NCBI RefSeq assembly: GCF_013408795.1 | Contig: NZ_JACCCC010000001.1 | Span: 6,510,001 to 6,574,000, forward strand | Direction: 5' to 3' | Length of the DNA stretch: 64,000 nucleotides | Origin: Spinactinospora alkalitolerans | Lineage (GTDB): Bacteria; Actinomycetota; Actinomycetes; Streptosporangiales; Streptosporangiaceae | Shown here: piece after piece, positions 57,742 through 64,000 of the stretch | How the letters are laid out: each line of letters starts with the position of its first letter | Position numbering within the stretch: the stretch's first letter is position 1 | The notes under the pieces: model-generated | Told to the model about the DNA's origin: nothing | Databases searched by the model: none | The model's input: the letters and a program-made list of their open reading frames with translations, nothing else | Made by a program: the position numbers and the translations under genes

Positions 57742-58931
57742 CGCGCGGCCCCCCTCTCCCGGTCGGACGCGCTCCCGCGGTCGGGACCGCCCGGCGGGCG
57801 GGCGCCGTCGAGCGCGTCGACGCTGGAGCGCGCGACGCCGAGCCCCGAGGCGACCTCGCGCAGCTCCGCGCGCACCTCGGCGGAGAGCGGGATCCCGTGC
57901 TCGCGGCGCAGCGCCTCGCGCTCGGCCTCCGGCTCGCCCGGCAGGTACACCCGGTCGTGGCCCTCGGCCGCGGGCAGCGCCTTCAACTCGTCGGCCAGCC
58001 CGGCCACCCGCGCGGTGAACTCCTCGGGCGGGACGAAGACGCCGGGCCGCAGCGCCAGGAAGAAGTGCCCGATCCCCTGCGCGCGGTCGGGGTTGTCGTA
58101 GAGCGGCGGGATGTGCGGGCCGTGGTGGGCGCCGGAGAGCAGCGACGACAGGACGTCCACGAGCAGCGCCAGCCCGGACCCCTTGGCCCCGCCCAGGGGC
58201 AGCATGGTGCCCCGCAGCGCCGAGGCGGGGTCGTGCGTCGGGCGGCCCTCGGAGTCGAGCGCCCAGCCCAGCGGGATCCGCTCGCCGTTCTTGCCGGCGA
58301 GAATGATCTTGCCCTTGGCGACGTGGCTGGTCGCCATGTCGAAGACGATGTCGGGGCGCCCGGCGGGCGTGGGGACCGCGTAGGAGAGCGGGTTGGTCCC
58401 GAAGAAGGCCTCCTTGGCGCCCCAGGGGGCCATGGCGGGCGGGGCGCTGGTGGTCGCGAAGCCGATGAGCCCCTCCCGCGCGGCCATGCCGGTGTAGTGG
58501 GCGAGCATCCCGCAGTGGTTGGAGTTGCGCACGCTCGCCATCCCGATCCCGGTCTCCGCGGCCTTGCCGACGGCGGCCCGCATCGCCTGCTCGGCCGCCA
58601 CGATCCCGGAGCCGTTGTCGGCGTCCAGCAGCGCGCTCACCGGGGTCTCGGTGAGCGTCCGATGCCGGGGGCGGGGATTGACCAGCCCCTGCCGGAGCCG
58701 GGTGACGTAGATGGCGGTCCGGCTGACGCCGTGGGAGTCGACGCCCCTGAGGTCGGCCAGCACGAGGTGGCCGGCGACCGCCCGGGCGTCCTGCTCGGAC
58801 AGCCCCGCGGCGACGAAGATCCGCCGGACCAGCTCCTCCAGCCCGGCGGGCTCGACACCCGGCAGTGCGTCGGCCGCCGCAGTCCCGGCCCCGGCGGCCG
58901 CTCCTCGTTCCCGTCCGACCGACATGCTCAC
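57738..58931 (-). CDS. Ldh-family (malate/L-lactate/sulfolactate-type) dehydrogenase
   Basis: The protein of about 397 residues belongs to the NAD(P)-dependent 2-hydroxyacid dehydrogenase family distinct from LDH/MDH. Motifs are LADLRGVDSHGVSR, VRNSNHCGMLAHYTGMAA (active-site His), GTNPLSYAVPTP and GGAKGSGLALLVDVLSSLLSG. Members oxidise malate, lactate, ureidoglycolate or 3-sulfolactate; the substrate cannot be read. AGGAAA six bases upstream favours the GTG at 58931. It is the first gene after the copy C repeat and is coupled to larE. Confidence 0.88.
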   Translation of the reverse strand: MSMSVGRERGAAAGAGTAAADALPGVEPAGLEELVRRIFVAAGLSEQDARAVAGHLVLADLRGVDSHGVSRTAIYVTRLRQGLVNPRPRHRTLTETPVSALLDADNGSGIVAAEQAMRAAVGKAAETGIGMASVRNSNHCGMLAHYTGMAAREGLIGFATTSAPPAMAPWGAKEAFFGTNPLSYAVPTPAGRPDIVFDMATSHVAKGKIILAGKNGERIPLGWALDSEGRPTHDPASALRGTMLPLGGAKGSGLALLVDVLSSLLSGAHHGPHIPPLYDNPDRAQGIGHFFLALRPGVFVPPEEFTARVAGLADELKALPAAEGHDRVYLPGEPEAEREALRREHGIPLSAEVRAELREVASGLGVARSSVDALDGARPPGGPDRGSASDRERGAAR

Positions 58932-58967
58932 ACTCGCTTTCCTGGATTTCTCACTCTGAATTTCAAT

Positions 58968-59073
58968 CTTGGCCATAGGGGTCTTCGACCTCGGCCGTAG
59001 GAGGATTCGCGGTGACTGGGCGATCCTCTCGCGTGGCCGCCAGGCCCCCATAGGGATCGCCCCGGCGCCGCGC
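58968..59073. repeat. dispersed intergenic repeat, copy C
   Basis: CTTGGCCATAGGGGTCTTCGACCTCGGCC starts it in two parts resembling copies A and B. GGGCGATCCTCTCGCGTGGC at 59018 is the inverse of the copy B right part. It sits in the 277-base gap between larA and the Ldh gene, inside an otherwise tight leftward gene string. Confidence 0.7.
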
Positions 59074-59208
59074 CACCCACGCCGCCACCGTGCGTGCCAG
59101 ACCGGAACCACGGTGTCGGCCCGTACCGAAAGCGGCCTCGGGCGGACCTCACCGGCCCCCTGGGGCCGAGGTCGCGACTCAAGTCCGAGATCGATGAGAG
59201 TGCGCCCA

Positions 59209-60465
59209 TCACGGGAGCAGCCTTCCGGCCGCGTCGAAGGCCGGGCCCGGGCGCCGGTCCGTGACCTCGATCTCCTCCACCGCGGCCACCTCGGGCAGCA
59301 CCGCCTCCGACACCCAGAGGGAGTCGAGGCTGAGGGTGTTGTCGATGACCGCCATGCGGACGTCGGCCTCCCGCTGCGGCCGCAGCATCTGCCCCATCGC
59401 GTCCAGCAGGGCCGCGTCGTCGGGGAACGCCATCGGTACGGCGGCCCGCTGCGGACCGCCGCTGGTCAGGCAGTTCAGGTAGGTCGCCGATCGGTCGATC
59501 GCGCGCACCAGGCGCTCGGTGGTGAAGTCGGCGAGCCCCACCCCGGTCGCGTTGCCGTGCGAGTCCTCGGCCAGGTCGAGGACGCCGAGGCAGCGGACGC
59601 GCGGCCGCTCGGGCTCGGGCATCCCCTCCAGGCGCAGCCGCCCGATCACGTTGGTGTCCATGCCGCAGCCGCTGTAGGCCTTGCCCATCTCGCGGACGAC
59701 GAGCGCGTCGAGGTCGTCGACCGGGAGGCGGGGCAGCAGCGCGCGCGCCCTTTCCAGGAGTCGGGACTCCCGCTCCGCGATGTCGTCGGCCGCCATCGCC
59801 TCGACGGCGGCCAGGCGCTCGTAGGGGTCCTGGACCAGCCCGAGCCCGCCGATGACCGGGAGCCGGTCCAGGACCACGGCGCCGATCGCCTCGATGGCCG
59901 CCACCATGTTCGACCAGCCGAGCCGGTGCACCATGGCGGCGCCGCGCGCGCGGCCGGAGCCGACCGTCAGCATCTTCAGCAGGCCGCTCTCGTGCGGGCC
60001 GTGGAACGAGGTGTGCGGCTTGATCCGGTTGACGGCGATGACCGCGTCGGCCGCCGCGGCCTCTTCGGCGAAGAACACGGGCAGGCCGGGCAGCGGGGCG
60101 CCGGTCTCCCCGAGCTCCACGACCCGGTCGGAGCAGCTCACGGGTGCGCCCACCGCGTCCTCGGTGATGCCGAGGCCGGCGAGCACGTCGCGCTGCCCCT
60201 CCGGCGTGCCGCCGCCGTGGCTGCCCATCGCGGAGAACAGGAACGGGTGGCCGCCGGCGTCGGCCACCGCCCGGACGGTCGCGCGCAGGACGCCGACGAC
60301 GCCGTCGATCCCCCGGCTGCCCGCCGTGATCGCCACGCGCGCCCCGGCGGGCGTGCCGCACCGCCGCAGCAGCGCCGACACCTCGTCGTAGGCCCGCGCC
60401 CGCGGATCGGGCAGGGCCGCCGAAGGCAGGTTCCGGCGGATCCGGCACATGGGGACGTTCCTCAC
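59209..60465 (-). CDS. larA: LarA-family nickel-dependent hydroxyacid racemase/epimerase
   Basis: The 418-residue protein has the LarA (DUF2088) fold. His83 (GSHGGG), the segment KPHTSFHGPHESGLLKMLTVG (His151, His155, His158, Lys164) and His180 (AMVHR) are good candidates for the catalytic bases and the lysine that holds the pincer cofactor. LarA homologues racemise lactate, malate or sugar acids. The presence of larB, larC and larE in the same string shows the cofactor is made. GGAGGTCAGG precedes the GTG at 60465, which overlaps the tctA stop. The substrate is unknown; lactate is only the name-giving case. Confidence 0.85.
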   Translation of the reverse strand: MRNVPMCRIRRNLPSAALPDPRARAYDEVSALLRRCGTPAGARVAITAGSRGIDGVVGVLRATVRAVADAGGHPFLFSAMGSHGGGTPEGQRDVLAGLGITEDAVGAPVSCSDRVVELGETGAPLPGLPVFFAEEAAAADAVIAVNRIKPHTSFHGPHESGLLKMLTVGSGRARGAAMVHRLGWSNMVAAIEAIGAVVLDRLPVIGGLGLVQDPYERLAAVEAMAADDIAERESRLLERARALLPRLPVDDLDALVVREMGKAYSGCGMDTNVIGRLRLEGMPEPERPRVRCLGVLDLAEDSHGNATGVGLADFTTERLVRAIDRSATYLNCLTSGGPQRAAVPMAFPDDAALLDAMGQMLRPQREADVRMAVIDNTLSLDSLWVSEAVLPEVAAVEEIEVTDRRPGPAFDAAGRLLP

Positions 60466-61982
60466 GCCCTGACCTCCTCGGACTCGGGGATGCGCCGGCG
60501 CAGCCGCCGCGCCAGCACCGGGGTCAGCAGGGAGATCAGGATCAGGGCCATGAGCACCACGGACAGCGGCCGGGACAGGTAGTAGGCCAGCACGTCGCCC
60601 TGGGCCATCACCACCGACTGGCGCAGCCCCTTCTCCGCGATGGCGCCGAGGATGAGCCCCAGGACCACCGGCGCCGGCGGCACGCCGACCTTGCGCAGCA
60701 GGTATCCCGCGGCCCCGAAGAACAGCATCACCCAGACGTCGGCGACGCTGTTGTTGACCGCGTAGGTGCCCACTACGCACAGCGCGACGATGACGGGCAC
60801 CAGGACGCGCATCGGCACCCGCGTGGCGTGCACGAAGTACCTGGCCCCGGCGATCGCGATCACGCCCATGAGGATGTTGGCGAGCAGGAAGCCGAGCATG
60901 ATCGCGTAGGTGATGTCGGCCTGATCGGTGAACAGGCCGCCGCCGGGCTGCATCCCGTGGATGAGGAGGCCGCCGAGGATCACCGCCGTCGCCGAGCCGC
61001 CCGGGATGCCCAGGGTGAGCAGCGGGATCATCGCCCCGCCGGTGACCGCGTTGTTGGCGCTCTCCGCCGCGGCCACGCCCTTGATCGAGCCCTTGCCGAA
61101 CTCCTCCTTGTCGGCGCCGCGGGAGAACCGCTTGGCCTCGTTGTAGCCGACCCACGAGCCGATGTCGCCGCCGGCGCCCGGCAGGATGCCGACGAAGACG
61201 CCGATGCCGGAGGAGCGCAGGACCGTGCCGCCGATCCGCTTCAGCTCCCGCAGCGTGGGCAGCGCCCGGCCCCGCAGGGCCTCGGCCATCGCGGAGGGGC
61301 CGCCGTCCCGGCCCTCGGCGATCACCAGCACCTGGGAGAGCGAGAACAGGCCGATCAGTGCGGGCACCAGCTCGATCCCCGACTGCAGCGACGTCGTCCC
61401 GAAGGTGAAGCGCGGGTATCCCGTCAGGATGTCGATCCCGACCGTCGCCGTCAGCAGCCCGAGGGTTCCGGCGGCGAACCCCTTCAGCAGGGAGCCGGCC
61501 GAGAGGCTGCCGATGATCAGCAGTCCGAAGACCGCGATCAGGAAGTACTCGGAGGCGGAGAAGGCGAGGGAGATCTCGGCCAGGGGCGGGGCGACCAGCA
61601 GCAGCGCGAAGGCGCTGACCAGCCCGCCGATCATCGACGCGATCGCCGAGACGGCCAGGGCCTTCGCGCCCTTGCCCTGGCGGGTCATCTGGTAGCCGTC
61701 GAGGGCGGTGGCCGCACCGGCCGGGGTGCCCGGCGTGTTGATCAGGATGGCCGAGACGGAGCCGCCGTAGGTGGCGGCGGCGTAGATGCTCACCAGCATC
61801 GAGATGCCGGCGACCGGGTCCATCCCGAAGGTGATCGGCACGAGCAGGGCGATCCCCATCGTCCCGCTCAGGCCGGGGAGCGCGCCGATCACGATGCCGC
61901 CGACGACCCCGGCGACGATCGCGAACAGGACCTCGGGGGTGAAGAGGTTGGCCAGCGCGGCCATGAGCAGTGTCGAGTCCAT
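60462..61982 (-). CDS. tctA: tripartite tricarboxylate transporter large permease (TctA)
   Basis: The 506-residue protein has about twelve membrane helices and TctA signatures: VVGGIVIGALPGLSGTMGIALLVPITFGMDP, YGGSVSAILINTPGTPAGAATALDGY, VGILPGAGGDIGSWVGYNEAKRFS and GGAMIPLLTLGIPGGSATAVILGGLLIHG. It transports organic acids with sodium or protons together with TctB and a binding protein. It lies nine bases after tctB and overlaps larA. Confidence 0.94.
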   Translation of the reverse strand: MDSTLLMAALANLFTPEVLFAIVAGVVGGIVIGALPGLSGTMGIALLVPITFGMDPVAGISMLVSIYAAATYGGSVSAILINTPGTPAGAATALDGYQMTRQGKGAKALAVSAIASMIGGLVSAFALLLVAPPLAEISLAFSASEYFLIAVFGLLIIGSLSAGSLLKGFAAGTLGLLTATVGIDILTGYPRFTFGTTSLQSGIELVPALIGLFSLSQVLVIAEGRDGGPSAMAEALRGRALPTLRELKRIGGTVLRSSGIGVFVGILPGAGGDIGSWVGYNEAKRFSRGADKEEFGKGSIKGVAAAESANNAVTGGAMIPLLTLGIPGGSATAVILGGLLIHGMQPGGGLFTDQADITYAIMLGFLLANILMGVIAIAGARYFVHATRVPMRVLVPVIVALCVVGTYAVNNSVADVWVMLFFGAAGYLLRKVGVPPAPVVLGLILGAIAEKGLRQSVVMAQGDVLAYYLSRPLSVVLMALILISLLTPVLARRLRRRIPESEEVRA

Positions 61983-61991
61983 GTCAGCCCC

Positions 61992-62519
61992 CTACTCGAA
62001 CAGCAGACCGGTGGGCAGCGGGACGTTGAGCTCGTAGGCGAACAGCAGGTGGATGAAGGCGATGAGGCCGACCACCACGCCCGCGAACACCCGCCAGTCG
62101 CGCACCCCGCCGAACCAGAGGTGGCCGAGCAGGTACAGGGCCGTCGCGGGCAGGAAGCCGATCACCTCCAGCAGCCCCACGTACACCACGACGACGCCCA
62201 GGGTCAGCGCCGGGCGGCGCAGGACGCCGCGCTCCCATTCGCCCTGCTCGGACGGTGCGGCGCCGTCGTCGTCCCGCGCGGGCGCGGCGCCGTCCCCGGC
62301 CGCGGGCGCGGAGCCCGAGCGGATCCCGCGCACCGCGATCGCGACGCCGAGCACTGCGAGCAGCGCGAGCACGGCGCGGGGCCAGGCCGCGGCCTGCGCC
62401 GAGAGTTCGAAGGTGTAGACGAGGAAGAAGGCGGCGATGGCCGTCAGGACCAGGCCGAGGATCGTGTCGGGGGTGGGCGACCGCAGTGGGCGCGGCCGGG
62501 TCGTCGATTCGGTCGACAT
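61992..62519 (-). CDS. tctB: tripartite tricarboxylate transporter small permease (TctB)
   Basis: The 175-residue protein has four membrane helices, with a charged linker (PAAGDGAAPARDDDGAAPSEQGEWERG) between the second and third. LGVVVVYVGLLEVIGFLPATALYLLGHLWFGGVRDW matches the TctB C-terminal half. It is the small subunit of the transporter encoded with tctA and tctC. Confidence 0.88.
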   Translation of the reverse strand: MSTESTTRPRPLRSPTPDTILGLVLTAIAAFFLVYTFELSAQAAAWPRAVLALLAVLGVAIAVRGIRSGSAPAAGDGAAPARDDDGAAPSEQGEWERGVLRRPALTLGVVVVYVGLLEVIGFLPATALYLLGHLWFGGVRDWRVFAGVVVGLIAFIHLLFAYELNVPLPTGLLFE

Positions 62520-62691
62520 GGCTGGGTCAGCTCCTCACATCGGCCCCGTGGCTGCGGGCCGGAAGCGGGCGGCGGATCGTGGCCGGATGGATCGGGGACC
62601 GGCGTCCCCGGGTCCGGCCGTCCCGGGCGGGACAGCGGGAGGCCGACGTTCGGGTCGTCCGGTGCGTCGGCGGGCGCGGCGGGCGCGGCGG

Positions 62692-63747
62692 TCAGAGCCC
62701 TTCGGGGCCCCAGATGTACTTCTCGCCGAGGCGGCGGGTGAACGCGTCGTCCTCCTCGAGCATCTCGGCGTACTCCTCGGGCGCGCGGTAGTCGACCTCC
62801 AGGCCCTGCGCGCCGAGCTGCTCGATGTGCTCGGGGTTGTCGATCGCCCTGCGGCAGGCCGCGCTCAGCTTCTCGGTGACCGTCGGGTCCAGGCCCGCCG
62901 GTCCCGCGATGCCCCGGGAGGACCACGACTCGACGCCGCCGAAGCCGGCCTCGGCCAGCGTCGGCACGTCCGGCAGGTAGGGGGAGCGCTGCTCGCCGTC
63001 CTTCATCACCGCGATCACCCTGACCTTGCCGTCCTGGTGGTGGGACATGAGTTCGCCGACGTTGGCGAAGACCGCGTCGGTGTTGCGCCCGAGCAGGTCG
63101 GAGAGGCTGTCGGAGGAACCCTCGTTGTGCAGGACGTCGAACCTCGCCTCGTAGCGGTCGCTCAGGGCGAGGGAGGCGAAGTGGTCGTCGCTGCCCACCC
63201 CGGTCGACGTGACGACCAGCGGGTTCTCAGTGGCGTGGCGGATGAACCCGCCGATGTCGTCGAACCGGTCGTCGTCGGGGTGGACCGCGACGGCCCCGTA
63301 GTCGGTGACCTGGTTGGCGATCGGGGTGAACGAGTCGAGTCCCAGGTCCTGGCGGCCCAGCCGCGGGTCGAGGTAGCCGGTCATGAAGTTCGGGGAGTTG
63401 ATGAACCCGAGCGTGTAGCCGTTCGGATCGGCGCGGGCGATCTCGTTCCAGCCGGCCCAACCGCCGCCGCCGGGGCGGTTGACGATCTGGATCTCGCCGC
63501 CCAGTTCCTCCTCCAGGTAGGGCTGCAGGATCCGGGCGCCCACGTCGGTCCCGCCGCCGGGCGCGTAGGCGATGATCATCTGAATGGGGCGCTCCGGGTA
63601 CTTCCCCGCGCCGCCCGCCGACCCGCAGCCGGTGAGGAGGCCCCCTCCGGCCGCGGCCCCGGCGAGGCCGAGTCCGCCGATCCGCAGGAACCGCCGGCGG
63701 TTCATCGCCGGGGGTCCCGATTCCGCTTTCGTCCGTTTTTCGGGCAC
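62692..63747 (-). CDS. tctC: tripartite tricarboxylate transporter substrate-binding lipoprotein (TctC/Bug)
   Basis: The protein of about 351 residues has a Tat-type signal NRRRFLRIGGLGLAGAAAGG and a lipobox LLTGC. The Bug-family domain follows (YPERPIQMIIAYAPGGGTDVGARILQPYLEEELG, VNRPGGGGWAGWNEIARADPNGYTLG). It binds the organic acid outside the cell. AAGGAGG lies 11 bases before the GTG at 63747; an ATG at the twin-arginine stretch (63705) is the other option. It is 172 bases upstream of tctB, with no gene between. Confidence 0.9.
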   Translation of the reverse strand: MPEKRTKAESGPPAMNRRRFLRIGGLGLAGAAAGGGLLTGCGSAGGAGKYPERPIQMIIAYAPGGGTDVGARILQPYLEEELGGEIQIVNRPGGGGWAGWNEIARADPNGYTLGFINSPNFMTGYLDPRLGRQDLGLDSFTPIANQVTDYGAVAVHPDDDRFDDIGGFIRHATENPLVVTSTGVGSDDHFASLALSDRYEARFDVLHNEGSSDSLSDLLGRNTDAVFANVGELMSHHQDGKVRVIAVMKDGEQRSPYLPDVPTLAEAGFGGVESWSSRGIAGPAGLDPTVTEKLSAACRRAIDNPEHIEQLGAQGLEVDYRAPEEYAEMLEEDDAFTRRLGEKYIWGPEGL

Positions 63748-63848
63748 GCCAAATCTCGCCTCCTTGGGGAAAGGCACGCCTCTTCTGGGAGCCGTGCGAA
63801 AGGCGGCGCGTTCAGCGGGAGAGGGCCGGGCCGCAGCCCGGTGCCGGG

Positions 63849-64000
63849 CTAGTCGTTCCCGTCGTTCCCGGTCCGCTCCTGCTGCTGCGCGAGGAATTTG
63901 ATCATCGTGGCCTCACCGGCTTCGAGATGGCCGATGAGCGCCGCGCGGGCCGCCGCGAGGTCCTTTCTTCCGATGGCGCCGCAGACGTCCTTGTGCTCGT
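63849..64000 (-). CDS. FadR-type GntR regulator, C-terminal end only
   Basis: The visible 49 residues (EHKDVCGAIGRKDLAAARAALIGHLEAGEATMIKFLAQQQERTGNDGND) are the last helices of an FCD domain, the ligand-binding part of FadR/GntR regulators. The rest lies beyond the window. It is read in the same direction as the lar/tct genes and directly precedes tctC by about 100 bases, so it probably regulates them in response to the transported acid. Confidence 0.7.
   Translation of the reverse strand, partial: EHKDVCGAIGRKDLAAARAALIGHLEAGEATMIKFLAQQQERTGNDGND

Overview
The window is high-GC actinobacterial chromosome, most likely from the order Streptosporangiales, family Nocardiopsaceae (Thermobifida / Nocardiopsis / Streptomonospora relatives). 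This rests on very GC-rich third codon positions, frequent GTG starts, and actinobacterial marker genes: CrgA, PknA/PknB/PstP, a proteasome activator of the Bpa family, and a DLW-39 peptide beside tRNA-Ala. A guanidine-III riboswitch close to the Thermobifida fusca example I remember also fits. The fha-pstP-rodA-pbpA-pkn block and crgA usually sit near the replication origin, so this is probably origin-proximal DNA, although oriC itself is not here.

Layout. 1-5.3 kb: a truncated AlkZ-type winged-helix protein, small hypothetical genes, a riboswitch-controlled guanidinium exporter, a degenerate CPBP membrane protein and an XRE/DUF5753 regulator. 5.54-15.53 kb: a 10-kb integrative element of the pSAM2/AICE type, inserted in tRNA-Ala(TGC) and bounded by 111-bp direct repeats. 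It carries integrase, excisionase, a frameshifted HUH replication initiator, an FtsK-like transfer ATPase, a Pra-like activator and a KorSA-like GntR repressor. Its two-gene cargo encodes an aminotransferase class IV-fold protein and an XRE-SUMF1 fusion. 16-29 kb: DUF1707 membrane protein, cyclophilin, rhomboid protease, a DnaA-box cluster, crgA, then the leftward growth and division block fhaA / fhaB-pstP-rodA-pbpA-pknA-pknB. 29-36 kb: tRNA-Leu, an SSI-type lipoprotein, rhodanese, alkyltransferase, a sensor kinase and partner-switching regulators (RsbW-like, STAS). 36-45 kb: pheA, serS, two tiny secreted paralogues, bpa, a quinone oxidoreductase, a proline-rich ParA-like ATPase and a LacI regulator. 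45.7-53.5 kb: a tad-like pilus or secretion core (SAF/CpaB, TadZ-like, TadA, TadB, TadC) with a large LysM-BTAD membrane protein but no visible pilin gene.

54-64 kb: a leftward hydroxyacid locus. It has a tripartite tricarboxylate transporter (tctC-tctB-tctA), a LarA-type nickel-pincer racemase, the three cofactor genes larE, larB and larC, an Ldh-family 2-hydroxyacid dehydrogenase, a DapA-family aldolase, and the end of a FadR-type regulator. Together they look like a route for import, racemisation or epimerisation, oxidation and retro-aldol cleavage of an unidentified 2-hydroxy acid.

A family of dispersed palindromic intergenic repeats recurs at 37.1, 45.0, 53.6 and 59.0 kb. The most unusual features are the integrase reading frame whose 3' end changes on integration, the rep frameshift caused by a 13-bp-offset duplication, the XRE-SUMF1/aminotransferase cargo pair, and the lar-TTT-Ldh-DapA locus. 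All family assignments come from reading the sequences; no database search was possible.
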